A stretch of DNA of 64,000 bases. It comes from Glandiceps talaboti (taxonomy: Eukaryota; Hemichordata; Enteropneusta; Spengelidae). The stretch lies in the NCBI RefSeq assembly GCF_964340395.1, contig NC_135555.1, positions 20,553,447 through 20,617,446 of the forward strand, given 5' to 3'. How positions within the stretch are numbered: the first letter of the stretch is position 1; the number at the start of each line of letters is the position of its first letter. The position numbers were made by a program, and so were the translations under genes. Below the pieces are notes generated by a model. It searched no databases. It saw only the letters and a program-made list of their open reading frames with translations, and had not been told where the DNA came from. Of this stretch, positions 44,198 through 58,740 are shown piece after piece.

Positions 44198-45587
44198 TGC
44201 AAAATTTGAGACACGACCCTTTATAGGCCTGTGTTCTGTTTAAATGATTAGTCATACCACGTATGTTGGGTTGGTATTGGGATTCAATTGCTAAATGAGA
44301 GGCAATACAATACACCTCATAGACAAGCTAATCTAGGTGCCATATTTGAATGATTTTGTACGGCGAGTGTAGGCTTGATAAATGCAGAATATGAGTCTAT
44401 ACTGTAAAAAGGCTATTAACCTTCAAAAAAGGAGAAATAATACATTACAAGTATACCAGCTGTGAAAACAGTAGTACATAGCATGCTGTACATTTCACTA
44501 GAAACACATGATCATTATCTGTTATGATTGACGGCCATTGTAATGTAATAGAATCTATTGTAAATATCATAGACAAAGTGTGACAGATGGCTTGAACACA
44601 AAAAAGTATCATTAATATGCAAATTTGGAATATTTGTCCCTGTTGCTTTAAAGGCACCTCATGACATCAATATATAACCCAGGTCATGTACAAATATCAA
44701 TCAGGTATTAATAGGAATATGTATAAATAATTTGATGAAAGAAACTTTTAATAGATTATGGAGTTTAATAATAAAAAAAATGAGATATTTATATTTTTAT
44801 ATTAAATGTGACCTCATTATAAATTCATTGAATAAAGCATAAGTTGGGATAATCTGTATAATTTGATATTGAAATCATTATTTTCTCAATATTGTAATGA
44901 TAACAAACTATAAATTTCTTCAGTTTTGAATAATTGGTTTGTATGCCATTCTTGAGCTGTAGGAGGGCAAAATTCAGATAAAGTAATTTTGACTCATTTA
45001 TCAGCAAAATATACCACCCTTGGAGTAAAAGATTTGTTGCAATGATGTATCTATTTACGGTGGAGTCTGTTATTAAGTCTCATTACTTTTAGATACAATT
45101 TTTTGTATGTACACCATCATGTGTACATGTAGCTATTTCCAAAGGTGAATGTCTATTGTTAGATATTATTTTGTTAAATGAATGGGACAGTTTTAAATAG
45201 GACACCATGCCAGTAAATAGATGAATTTTCATAAACTTGGGTTTCTGGAGAGTATTTTCATGATTTGACATCACATAAATTTTCTCATGGTTGCCAAGTA
45301 ACACCAAATTGAAACTCTATTCCACTTCCATTGTTCTCAGAATGGCCCACCGTTACCTCGTGATAGATATGTATTAGATGCACACTGAATATTCATGACT
45401 CCTAAGTGCTTACTACCTTTAGATAAAGTCATGATATTTGTCAAAAATTAAGGTTTTAAAATATTATCAAATATTGGATATCATAACTGAAATGTTGGAA
45501 TATTGCAATAATAAAATACACAATGACATTCATAGACATGTATGTAAACACACACAATGTATACACACACCTACATACATACACACC

Positions 45588-45618
<31 letters not shown>

Positions 45619-47191
45619 CATTTGTGCTTATAAAACAATATCTAGAGATGTTAGTAAACATTTGTATGTCGCATTATGTCCACTGTAACTTATACCAATT
45701 GAAAATAAAATGGCTAACCTATCGAAAACTAAACTGAAAGGCAGGTCAGATCAGGTCAGGATTCATGTCTACACATATATATAGTAATTGTTCATTCACC
45801 CCACCCTGTACACTCACTGGTCTGCAATTGTAACAAAGAGATCTTTCATTATATGCAATATCCTGGCAGTTAATACGACCAGAGTGATGCCAGCTATAAA
45901 TACTATATTTATTAAAAACAAGTGTGGTGATGAATGTATGGTGGGCAATGTGATGGTATGATGTGATTATTGCACATTTCACAGCACTATAGCCTGCATA
46001 ATCTGTAGACAATCTGAAAATCAATAAGGGTTTTCTATTGAAATGTTTGGAGAGATGTCAATGTGTTGTTGTGAATTGCATAGTGACAGTCTTTGAGAAC
46101 CGGACTGATTTATAACTAGTTTGTCTGTATTGTGTGTGAAAATTACTTGTTTAAATCCCCTAGTCTGAACAGTTTGGTGCAGTGATTTCAGATGTCTTTT
46201 GTTTGTTGCTTAGTGTGTTTCTAAAATTGAGAATAAATTCATGGCCGAGGAGTGGAACTCGATATATTTCTAAAGCAAATGTAGCTTAGTGTATTCCTAA
46301 AGTTAAGAATGAATTCATGGTCGAGGAGTGTACCTCAGTATATATTTCTCTAAATTGAATGAGTTCACGGCAGAAGTATAGAGGTGATTTATGTGATTGT
46401 TGTCACACACAGTTAAAAGTCAGCATTTTTCTTCCATTTTCTAAGTGTCCTTGTCTAACAAAGAATAGTATTGTACATTTACTGTATGTTTGTCATCCTT
46501 ATTACTGACATGTTTGCTGTGTTCAGTAAATGGAAGAACAATCATTTTACCAAGACCCTATAAATATTGACATTATCAAATACAAATTGTCCATATTGTT
46601 TCCAATTGTTAATGCTATTCTTAACAGCATAGTAATAATATACATAGTAATAATATAATTATGCTAATAATATGTTTTTATGTGTTATCAACCTTATTAA
46701 ACTCAACCTGCTATTTCTAGTTTATAATATGTATCGGGAAACCAATGTCATATAGTTTAGGGTTAAAACTTAATAATTTTCATATAATCAATGTCTTCAT
46801 CCTGTGTTCATGTTATGACGGAATATTGCAGGCATAAATGCAATAGTTTTTAGTAGGGATTCTGACTTTGTGTATTACCCTATTGTATGTTTATGATGGA
46901 AGTCCTCAGGTGTAAATCATAACGATACTGTATAGGAACTAGATTATGTGTGACTGGCAGCTCTCCTGTTTGTTTACATCACAGCTAAAGTTTGCAAACT
47001 TTAATAATCAAATAGAGATATGTCAGTTGTGAGAAAAATGAAAGAAAATATGAAGATCGAAGCAAATTTTTCATGTTATTAAAGGAAATAAATGCCATAT
47101 AGAGGAGTACATATATTGAGAGAAATGACATAATTATATTATTCCCAATATTTTCCTTTGCTCAACTTCAAACAAGGAAAATATGGGTGAC
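44198..47191. other. Gene-free stretch with small repeats
   Basis: No exon found. Contains a (CA)n tract at about 45587-45613 and a tandem repeat at 46208-46370. Confidence 0.6.
46208..46370. repeat. Tandem repeat of about 76-78 bp, two copies
   Basis: Copies begin GCTTAGTGTGTTTCTAAA and GCTTAGTGTATTCCTAAA. Each contains AATTCATGG followed by CGAGGAGTG. A third, fainter piece follows. Confidence 0.8.
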
Positions 47192-47650
47192 TTAAGGTTA
47201 TAGACCACGATAAAGCTAGAAAAAATTACAAAATTAACTTTTTTGGGGGAAATGACTACCAACCATTTGAGCTATCATTGTATGCAACCCAAATAAATGT
47301 AGCACTTCTCAATCTTGAGATATGGGAAGGAATAAAAAACCAAAACAAATGCACATGGCTTTACAACCATTTGCACACTTTATTATAATATAACGGAAAG
47401 TGTCAAGTACTAGGCAGCTCATTAGCATACATTTGACGAAATGTGTCAAGTACTTGGCTACTCATTTACATAAACTTGCTGATACAGTACAGTCTCAGAC
47501 CAGTAAAAGAATTGTTATGGTCATGGGGTCTGGGGTACAGTGTACCACAAGTATGAATAACAAGAGGACGTCCTTCCAGTGTCAAAAAAGAGTTGCCCAA
47601 TAATGTAATGAGCGAGCTAAAAAAATGAATAAAGAGAATGAATTAGAGTT

Positions 47651-47752
<102 letters not shown>

Positions 47753-49849
47753 TCAGTCTTTTCAAGATATTGCTTATAACCGATTGTCTACTCAAAACTA
47801 TTTAAATGGTGAAAACATTTCTCAATTTTAATGAAATTTTACTGTGCATAAAGGAATGTATTACAATAGGTGTCAAAATGCAAGTGAAAGTCAGCTTTGT
47901 TACAGTTTAGCACAGATGGTCTTTGCGAAGTCTTCCAAAACCCAAAGGCATCCTACAACAAAGAATGGTGGAAAGGTGTAAATAGTACCACATCATCACA
48001 ATTTTAAACAAAAAAGGGAAAAAAGTATTTATCAGCTGATTTATCAGCAACGCATCGATCCTCTGGGGAATCCATTTTCGCTATCTAGGCGAAGTAATGA
48101 TTCATAGCCTAGGTTTACAAAACATACTCGCCCTTGTGGTACAGTAGTGGTGATTATGTTTCAGCGAGTGAAGTCAAAACCCACGATTTGGAAGTTATCT
48201 TTTCGTGAACAACATGCATAGCCATTTTGTAATAAAAAATATAACTCACCACTCGTATCTCTCCCGTTATCTAGTAATCTATCTGTTAGACCTCGGATGT
48301 TCTTCCGTTACAATTACGACACACGACCTAACATCGCTATCGAGGATGTTCGGGCAAGCCCTCACTGCAAACTTCGTTCGCTTATATGTTATAGTAACTT
48401 ATACGAAAGAAAGCCCGAACGTCTAGCAGCAAGACTAGTTATCTAGTACAGGTCAACAGATCGTTTCCATGTAAACATATACCGTCCCGTGTTGTTCATC
48501 GACACTACTTCACTTAGGTGACACTAAATAAAATGTCACAGAAACGAACAACGTGGTACATTATCATTCCCAGTTATTGAATTTTTGGGTACATGTCCTC
48601 AAAAATCTACGATATTCAATGTACAGATTTTCCATCGGTATACGCGGTATGTCAGTATCGAACGCTAAGTCCGCCCCCCCCCCCCCCCCCGCCCCCTTCC
48701 CTTCGTAGCACGTGTCACTGATCACGCTACACTTCGACCTTCAAAATGCGAAGTCGTCGTATACGCGTAGTAGAGCGAAGCTGTCGGATAACTATCCCTC
48801 TTGAAAACTATGTACTCGCTTATTTCATTTTCTTTTGATTGAGTTCATTACCAACCACAAATTGACACGAGGTGGTTTCGTCTTCTTTCTAAACACGGCC
48901 CGTGCTCACTGAAGCCCTCGCGTGGTGCCGTGTCATCTCCGACTATTTTGCTTTTGTAAAAAAAAATTAACATGCCGAAGAGCTAGAGACATGAGAGAGC
49001 TATATTGCTAGACATGTCTAACAGTTTTCGTTTTACATTGACGTTGAAGCGATGTGTTGAATCATAGACGCTCCACCCATGGTTGAATGTACTGTGTATG
49101 CTGTATCCAGATGAACCGGCGCTGGTAGACACAAGAAATTCAACAATGGCAACATATCAAATTACAACAATAGTGGTGCGTCTTTTGACGTTGATTTCGA
49201 CACAGATACATGTTATGTATCAAAATAAAAACAATCGACTCTGAATAAGGTGACTTCTTCCAAAGCATCCTGCTTTACACACTGTTACAATTTCGTGTGG
49301 TGTCTAAGACCCACTAACTTCTGGTCTGTCGAACAGAGTAAATTGTTGACATTAACTCTCAAATGCCGCTTTCAACGTTGAAGAGAGCGCTCGAGCAGTC
49401 AGTATAGACGTCTACTACGCGATGTCCAGTGTTTTCGGTGACCATCCCGCTTTCCACTGATGTTTCTCGTGTCTCCTTTTTCACCCCTCTCTCGCTGTGT
49501 CTTTTTCGTAGAGTACGTACGTCCAGTGTCTACATCAAATTTTAAAAAGTGTTGTATGATACGCTCAAACTTCAATGATTCTTCATCCAAATTAGATGGT
49601 ACTCTGCCGTGATAGTAGTCCTGCTTGCATACGGGAGGTAAGTCGTCCCTTGAGCGAAACGCGTACACCGTCTGTGAGCATGACTACCGTGAAAGTGACT
49701 CTTCAGAATCGCAATATCACAATTTACGACCTGTTTTCTTGGTCGCGGTCCAAGGATGTTTCGCATCTCGTCGGCCATCTAGGTCTGTAGAATCATAAAA
49801 AGGGGGTACTTTTTCAGATCACCCTCCGAGAATATGGGTACGATGCCCC

Positions 49850-50048
<199 letters not shown>

Positions 50049-50074
50049 GTAAGGATTAGGTGTCGTTGAAGGTA

Positions 50075-50147
50075 TAGCTCTGGATTTATACGCTACGGGG
50101 TTTTGACACGACGTGTCGAAACCCCGTAGCATAGAAATCCAGAGCTA
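50075..50147. mobile_element. 73-bp hairpin element with 10-bp target duplication
   Basis: An almost perfect palindrome: TAGCTCTGGATTT at the left end, its complement at the right, with CTACGGGGTTT / AAACCCCGTAG inside and nearly no loop. It is flanked on both sides by GTTGAAGGTA (50065-50074 and 50148-50157). A 10-bp duplication fits Mutator-like or IS4EU-like mobilisation. Confidence 0.8.
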
Positions 50148-50451
50148 GTTGAAGGTAAAACTTCCCGGATTTCGGAAAGAATGGGGTTTTTGAAGTGATT
50201 TTCTCCCAAATTCACTATATAAAAAAAAGGGAGGGGGTTCTTTTTCATTGAAATATTAACTGGAAAAGGGGTACATATGAAATTTTGCTAACAAGCCGGG
50301 GTACCCACCAATCCATGATCGAGCGACTGCCACTGCTGGGGCGTCGCGACGCGTCGGAGAGTCAGAATTGTACGGGGTGTTGGTCACCGAAAACACCCGT
50401 CCTGTAGACTACCCGAACTGTCAATCCGTGTTGACGGCCCTTTGATATGTG

Positions 50452-50590
50452 CTGTTTTAGAGTAAATTGTTGCAGAAAATGCCCAAATGCTAAACTCTTA
50501 TGACCAGGATTCAGTGTGTTTCGAACACCTCAATTCTGGTCATAAGACCTTAGCATTTGGTTGTTTTCTGCAACAATTTACTCTAAAACA
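50452..50590. repeat. Foldback element with about 57-bp arms
   Basis: Left arm CTGTTTTAGAGTAAATTGTT... and right arm its complement ending AACAATTTACTCTAAAACAG, around a short loop with GTGTTTCGAACACC. Confidence 0.85.
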
Positions 50591-50699
50591 GAAGACATCA
50601 AGGGTTCCGTCAATGAGAGTTGATGCAGACACAAGTTGGTGTGGTTTCGACTGGAGTGTTTGTTTTGTCGCCTGGAACTGACGCATCTTTTGATGTGTC

Positions 50700-50850
50700 C
50701 TGTTTTAGAGTAAATTGTTGCGCAAAACGGCAAATGCTAAGGTCTTATGACCAGGATTGTGTGTGTTTCGAACAAGGTTTGTGTGTGTTTCGAACAAGAA
50801 TTGTGTGTGTCTCAAACACCCAAATGCTAAGGTTATATGACAAAAAGTGT
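50700..50850. repeat. Second, partial copy of the 50452 foldback
   Basis: Starts TGTTTTAGAGTAAATTGTTG and repeats the CTTATGACCAGGATT region. Its loop (TTGTGTGTGTTTCGAACAA) has been amplified about three times, and the far arm is incomplete. Confidence 0.75.
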
Positions 50851-51399
50851 AACTAGATTCTTTATTAGTTAAAACACCACTTTCAAAGCATTTGGTATAT
50901 TTTCCGTCGTTTCATGTTGAACGGGAACCCAGGGAACATTTACTCTCTCACCGGAAACCACTACGTTTATTTTATAATTACATAAAACCTGAGACCGCTA
51001 AAACGTAGCTTGACACTCTGCTTTCCATAAAAGGAAGTAGGCTCCGCCCTCAATTTGTTCGCAAACATATGCAAATGAGGAAGTTAATTTTTAACCCGAA
51101 TAGCCAAAATCGCATGTCGAATAGTGGGCGTTGGCTACCTTTGAACTGACAGATTTCATATTTTTTGGCCAATAGAATGGTCATAACATGGAAAAAAACA
51201 AATTTTCGAAGGTGATAAAGGGTGTGACACTTACAACTTTTCTGTAAGGAATGTGTTAAACGTTTTTTGTTTGTTTCAACTCAAACACATGTTTTTGTCA
51301 TTTTCTCAAGTTTACATTTTGTAAAGAATTGCGTTACTTTGTGGAAATTAGCAACCTCAAAGAGTACCCGACAATAACAAACACAGTAGGATCTTATTC

Positions 51400-51583
51400 A
51401 CCACGTCAGTGGCTCCAAAACCGTGTCTCAGATTTTTGATTGCGTCTTTTGTTCGAAAGTAAGACGGATTTAGATGAGACATACATGGTTTATTTGGACA
51501 CTATTTATTATTATTTATATATCTTCGTTACAAAAACAGATAGGAAAAATCTGAGACACGGTTTTGTAGCCACTGACGTGGTG
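51400..51583. repeat. MITE-like inverted repeat, about 184 bp
   Basis: Arms CACCACGTCAGTGGCT...CCGTGTCTCAGATTTTT (51400-51437) and their complement at 51545-51583. No coding sequence inside and no target duplication recognised. Confidence 0.8.
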
Positions 51584-54500
51584 ATAAACACTGTGCGTCG
51601 TTTTCTATTGTTGGTCGAAATTTGAAGGAGCTAATTTTTGTTGAACCAAACATGCAAATTATCACGTATGTAGAGGTCACGTGATCTGAAGTACATAAAA
51701 CCAAATTTTACTAATTTCATTGTAAAGAGTGGATCAAGAGCTTTCAGAAAATGTATAGTTATGGATGTGTATAATCATTACTTTCTTAACTGCAAACCAA
51801 TATCAGCAAGGGACATTGAACGTGGTCTATAACCTTAAACTAAAAGGCCTTGTCACTATGAGGTTTTAGACGTGTAGAGATAAAACCCGTAGGTCATGAG
51901 TATATTACAACTGATTGAAGACAAATATTGAGGAATAATATAATTATACCTCCTCAAGTAACATTTATGATAAACTAACAAAAATAATGTGATTTGGTAC
52001 ATTTGGACTCGTATTTCAAGCATCACAGAACCAGTGATTTAGACATAGGTTGACGTGGCGTAAAATGACCAGGGTATATAATCCATATTTTCTGTTCAAA
52101 GACAGTAACTTGGCTTGTGCATCATTTTATTATTGTTATCCATGGAACTAACTTGGACTTAGGCAGAAATGTGTAACATGATGTAAGCTGATAGGGATGG
52201 CGGTCTACATTAATGTAGATATGATAAATGCATTATCCACTTATGATTTTAAATGCAAATAATGTTGTCATTTAGGAATAAAATGTTTTGTGTGCTGTAT
52301 AGTTATCCAAATACCATTGGTGCAGCTGAGAAATTTTACTATGATAATGTGTGTGTGATTAATTATGTGTCATTTTCAAGTGACGTAAAAAAAACATGAG
52401 AAATGCACTCTGTATGTACATGTAGGCATTTGACATTATGGAGGTTTGTTATACCATATTGGTGTAGAAATGAAGGAAATATCATTGTAGGCATTTCGCA
52501 GTGCTGTTGTTTACTCCAGTGATAGTAATGTGGAGTGCAAATACGATGAATCTTTCAGGTTAATCTTAGGATTAATATATCAAATGTATTGTTTTGGTAC
52601 AGCCAGAGATTTGTAGTAGTACATCAGTCAATCCTTTGATTTACATTTGAGGTTTGTGTGCGTCATTTCAGTGTACGGTTGTGTATACAATCATGTATGT
52701 TGCGATATTCCATGATATTTTTTGTATATCTTTTCAATATTGTTAATATTATGTAAACTTCTAGTACATTACTTGTACTTGATATATCTTTAAGGTTTGT
52801 TTCCTTGCCATGACAAAATGCACTGATTTATTGGTTGACAATACTCTCTTGTTGAAAACTGTTTACATTCATTTGTCACAGCTTTTGGTCATAGCGGCCC
52901 CATGAGTACATTTTGACTATATTGTAAAACATTAAGGCTGGTAAATAAACCCTTTAGTATTATTGTGGCTTTCCCTTTAGGTGAGCAGTAAGACAATTAT
53001 CAGTAATTCTTTCCTTAGGACAATAAATGAAGGAAATAAGTCATTGCTATTTATAGTGAGGTAGATTATCTGAACATTACATAGTTCTTACTTCCTTGTT
53101 TTGAATAATCTAAAAGATACAGACATTCTTGCCACGCTATCAGCCAGCTCTCGCTGCGGTTAAGAAGCCTGATAGGGCTTAACAACATGATGTATCTTAC
53201 AGTCTTTATGTTTTGAATGAATGTATTTGAAAATGGGAAGTTTTGTGTAAACCCCCCCCCCCCCCCCCCCCTTCCAATAATTCCCCTCGTAGAGTCGTAC
53301 AGTTTAAGGAAACATACAGATCTTACATACATTAATCCTCTCTCCGAAAGGAGTATTGTTTGTACACGAATAATTTCTAGTTGGGGAAAATAGTGTAACC
53401 CTTTAAGGATTTGGTTTGTAGTAAGTCTGTGTAATTACACCCCAGAAATATAGTGTCAGCCTTTAGAAGGGGTAAAAAAAAGACCACAGCCAGATATGAA
53501 TCAGGAATGCATATATATTCAATATCAAATATTGAAAGCATGCCTGTCCATGTAAAACATTTATAAAGTTAATAACATGCTATACAATGTAGTTGTGTAT
53601 ACAAAAACCATGACATTATCCCAGGTATACTGTAAGGGTCGTAGGTCAAAGTTTAGAGGTTGGCCAGCATTGTGTTGACTTGTCATAACATGCAGCATAT
53701 TTTGTATTGATTGAAAACACGTAGTTGTGATTGTGTAAGGTACATGTAGTAGGTGGTGAAATCAATCCAGATACACAATATGTTCATCACTTGCAGAATA
53801 TAATAACTGTAAATATCCTAGATAGGTCATCAATTTATTGCTAGTCGACAGTTATAGTAAAGAACTGTGGTTTTCAATTTTGAAAACTGATTATTTGTAA
53901 TTTTTTTGAAAGGATATACCTGTTGATTAATGAAATTGTTCATTATTATCCAAAAATTAAAAATGTTGATAAATGAACGCGATATTGTTAATTAAAATTA
54001 ATGTCAATTGGAAATGAAATGAAAGGAAAAAAAATTAGAAGTTAAATATTTATGATTGTAGAGGTAGCTGCAAGTTTAGACTTGACATGTTATAATTGAA
54101 AAACAGGACCCAAAGTTTACACTTCTCTTTCTGTGTATTAGTAAATAGTATATTGTGAATATGAAAATTTTGCCATATGTACAAATATTAGCTAAGCATT
54201 TAGTGGCAATAAAGAGTGGCCTTTGGTAACAATGGTAAAGTATGTATATGCATTGGGGAAATGGAATGAATTCTGGTCTATATGCTACACATGGTATCGA
54301 TCAACTCAGAAATCTTGAAATTTGATGCACTGATAGCACTAGACTATTATAAAGAATTCAGGCATGCAAGTATTTGTGTTGTAAGATGGATTTAACATGT
54401 ACCATGTGATCTTTACAAGTTGTGTTCTTTGCTTTCATTTAAGTTGTTAGATTTGTACATATTCAGAGGTGATGTTTGTATAGTAATACTTATGTCAGTT

Positions 54501-54974
54501 AGACACAAATCACCAGTATGACTGAGATGAAGTCTTCAGTAGTCAATATGACTGCCACAGTACAAATTGTAACATGACTGGAAAATACACTAAATGCTAT
54601 ATGTCTAGTAACTGTTGGTTGCAAGATAAAGGTTATCTTTTTTTGGTCCCTCAAAGTCATCATTGAAAGTATAGGAAAATGCAAATTTGACCTGATTTTC
54701 CTTCTTTTGATTGAGATTCTAAATGTCAGTAAAAGTGCTGATGGCAGGGGGGAACTATGAAAATTTTGCAAATCTGTTATTGACAATAAATGTAATTTTG
54801 CCTTAAAATGTGTAAATTTAGGGCACTTTTGCACTGTGCAAGTAGGGACCATTTTTGAACTTCCGAATTTGATTTGTATTTATAAAGTTACGTGATTAGA
54901 TCAATTGAGAGTTGGGAGTTGATGAGGTAATGTGTAGAAAGTAGAACAATGAATTATGCAACATTTTTGAAACA

Positions 54975-55460
54975 GTAGACAACTGTGCAATGTATACACA
55001 TTTGTATTCAAGTTAGGGAGTGAGGACTAGGGCAAGGTAAGGATTGCATTGGACTCCTTAACACATCCCTGATTCATATCATATGCACCAAGTGGACACT
55101 GTTCTGTATTTGGCTCATGATTAAATCCAGTTATTGCTTTTAACTGTAAATATATAAATAGGTGAGAATTTACAGGAATTGTGGAAATACTCCTAAGTTA
55201 ATACATTGAGAAGATGTGTTTATTATTATATCTACCTAAGTTCATTTGGCAATTGCACAATATGTACACATTTGTATATGAGTTAGGGAGTGATGATTAA
55301 GGCAAGGTAAGGCATAAGAATAGGATTGGACTCCCTAACATATTCCTGATTTGTATGGGTAGGCCCTGCTCTGTTGTTTGCCTTCTCATTTCCAGTTCTT
55401 GCTTATAAATGTAATATATGTATTCATAGCTAAGTGTATTGAAATGATGTGTTTATCCAT
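54975..55460. repeat. Diverged tandem duplication, about 270 bp unit
   Basis: The block around 54995-55080 (ACACATTTGTATTC..AGTTAGGGAGTGA..GGCAAGGTAAGG) recurs at about 55265-55350. The following parts (GATGTGTTTATTA / GATGTGTTTATCC) also correspond. Confidence 0.75.
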
Positions 55461-57238
55461 ACAAGGTACATGTAGATGTGATGACTGATTGTGATTGTTC
55501 AACATGTTGACAGGATTTACATTGTAATAAAAAGTGATCAGAATATATAATGATGTCTGCGTTTTCAGACAAATTTCAAAAGGACTTGATTTTATAATTT
55601 TCCATTGCTGCTTGTCAGAGGAAAGGTGATTTATTGAAACCACGCTTCCAGGTTTATAAGATAATGAATGAAAGATATGAAAAATTGAATGTAAATTCGT
55701 GGTACCTGAAATAGAATATTACTGTCTACATGCATCATAAAAATAACGAACTTTCAATTTCTTGGTTGACGCCATAGCTTCCGCTCCACGTGCTTCACAT
55801 ACATTACTATAAGTGCGCATTGCGAATAAGTCGATTTTCTTGTTCTCTTTCGACCCCCTAGCATGATGGAAAATGTTATTGCATGTACCGACCTAGACGG
55901 GCCAACGTCAGCGATTTTATTATGTTTTGAAGGGTTTGAGTTTGGACACACCCACTTTTACTTTTCAGCGTGAAATCCAGCAATTCAGGTCTGAAATTGA
56001 ATAAAGAAACTGTCAACATCTGTTTGTTGCATGTCAACACAATTTCATGCCATAAATTTGATATAAATGGATGTATTTGCTAATAAAAGTATTTAAAAAA
56101 AAGGTCAGTTATTCAACTAATGGTAGATATTAGTGTTAAAGTATGGCACAGCTGTGGTCTGTCTCAGTAATGTTGTATTCTGTGATGTTCATCTAGGTGT
56201 CTGGGTGTCAAATCTGATCCAAAAACTGTTGAGGATTAGGTTGGGAAGGGAATTATCCCCAAATTTCTAATATTTCCATCACCAAGAATAATGGGAAACA
56301 AGAAAAATATAAATAGAAAGTGAGAAATTGTTAGAAATCTACAGGGCATAGAGGATTTATGAGTGAATTCATAATTTCTAAGTTTTTCTCGGGTACATGT
56401 AAATGTCACATATATTTGTCTTACACTGGAGTTAGTTATATTTGCAGGGGACAAAATAATAGAATAGAGATACTAAAAAAATAATTCTACAGTAAACATA
56501 AAATATTGCTACTCAGAAAATCATTGAGAATGATTACAAATTTCTACTGAAATCTTATCATCATGGGTGCGGAATTATTTGTGTGCTGTATGAGTAACAA
56601 TATTTTATCTTCAAATATGACGCTAGAGTCCTAAAACTTTATCATCATATTTCTATAATAGTAATTGTCTCGAATAAAAATCTGCCTTAAGGTAGCGGGA
56701 AAGGCTAGGACGTCAGTTGAATTTGCATATAAACACTTCATAAAAAACTTGAAGCAGTCACTAGAAACTATTTTTCACACGCAAAAAAAAAATCCATTCA
56801 TAGTTGGAGACACTACACACGAATTAAATATCCCAACATTGGAAAGCTTTCTGTGTAGCTAGGGGGTTTGATACGCCCTCTACGAGGGAAATGGGGAATA
56901 CATCCACGCCTACAGTAAAGTCTGAAGACCTTCAAATGATGGTGTAAACTGTAATAATAATCTGACAGTATTTCGAAACACCACTTTAAAACAATTTGCA
57001 AATGAAACCGCCATCGGATATAAAAAGAAAAACTTACTCGCTGCATAATACTAACGTGTCACGTTGCACAATTACTACTATACTAGCCCAAAGCTTGAAG
57101 TCCAAAGGTTACATGTTTACACATTCAATGATTCATATTTTGGTTGCTTTGATCGTAACACAAATTTGAAAAAGCGAGAATTGTTTTTAACGGATGGCAA
57201 AATATTTCATCATGTGGGACACAGTATTAGGTAAATTG

Positions 57239-57832
57239 ACTGCAAACTAAATTCACAATTGCAATTAAAGTCAAAACTACATGTACGGGAGTCACTCAAA
57301 GTACGGTACTTTCGGTGACCTTGCACTGTGTACAAGTACGCGATTTCTTGTGTTCAAAATCTTTCAATGATTTTCTATCCACACCCCTTGAATGTATGAA
57401 TGGCTAAAGCTCTTTGATGATGAATATCAAACTTGTCCTATTTACGAAATCCATCTGTATTTACCAAAAACAATTGGCATAGACTCGCCAACATACAATC
57501 ACACGACATGTGCTTCCACGTGTACTCATCCCCGATCGGGCCGGCCTTCGTGTACAGCGACTTGCTCCGAAGTCGAGCGTACTCTACTACTATGTGGTAG
57601 CGATATACCAATCAAGTCTAGTTTTTGTCTAGCGACAAATTTGTTTTTCAATGACGTCTGTCGATATCAATATTATTTAAACTATCGTGAACAATTCAAG
57701 ACGTTTTTATCGTGTTATTCTGAGTGAAATGAATGTCTAAACTAAATTCACAATTGCAAGTCAAAACTACATGTGCGGGAGTCACTCAAAGTACGGTACT
57801 TCCGGTGACCTTACACTGTACAGTACGCGATT
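57239..57832. repeat. Pair of direct repeats about 100 bp long, 0.5 kb apart
   Basis: Positions 57239-57345 and 57735-57832 share AAACTAAATTCACAATTGCA, GTCAAAACTACATGT and GGGAGTCACTCAAAGTACGG in order. The spacing could suit a solo duplication or a small element with terminal direct repeats. No coding sequence of note lies between. Confidence 0.75.
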
Positions 57833-58595
57833 ACCAAAAACTAACTAATTTGACAGAAGACATGTTTATTCGTACAAAACTGTCGAATCAAAATCATGCT
57901 TTTACTATGTGTATTGAACTGAGTTTGATGTCACACATACTGGGTGTTTAGAGTTTCTCTTTCGCTTCAAGTTCCAGAGCTTGTTGTTGGTACATGGTGT
58001 TGCATGTAGCTCTGTGACGGAGGTATCAGTCCTCGATGAGTTTTCCTTATTTTTCTCAGATGCTAAAACTCAGACAGAGCCTTCATGCTTGTTCTTACCT
58101 TCTCTATCTTACTTACTGAGCAAACCATTTTGATATTGAATGGCGAATCTCGGTAAAATAACGATTTCTTTGAGCATTTAGTGTAAGCATGGTGTAAGCG
58201 TTGCATGTGGTATACGTTACTAAAGAACTCGCTAGTGAAAGGACTCTACGCATGCGCAGTGTAGTGTCTATTGTTTACGACCCCTTAGCCTAGTTACATA
58301 GTATCACATTCTGGTAGACGTTTGACACGTGTCTTGCTTGAGTGCTTTTCTACACCATACAATAATGAACACGCCATATTGATAATCTTTACGTTTACTA
58401 GAGGGTCTTAACATGTCAGAATGCCAATCACACCAGCGAATAGAGCAAAAGAGGTACTGTAAAAAATGCTAAAAATACACGAAAAACGTCATTTTTCACC
58501 CTTTGTATCTCTTTTTCAAAGCTTTCGATCTACGTTGTTACTCATGGCAATGGAATGAAACCTTTTATGGTCGATAAAACGTGATTATATAAAAA

Positions 58596-58740
58596 TTCTC
58601 TCGGTGGTTTTTCGACGTAGCAGGTATACTTCGACAACAAGGTGTCGCCAAAGTAGCACTCATTTTTTACCGAAATTTACAGTTTTAAAAATTCATTAAA
58701 AAAAAACGATGATAGATATCGACAAAAACCACCGAGAGAA
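58596..58740. repeat. Inverted repeat, 22-bp arms
   Basis: TTCTCTCGGTGGTTTTTCGAC at 58596-58616 and its complement with one extra base at 58719-58740, about 100 bp apart. Confidence 0.85.

Noticed and set aside
57392-57727. 111-codon frame between the direct repeats
   Set aside because: No start or splice context and no recognisable motif.
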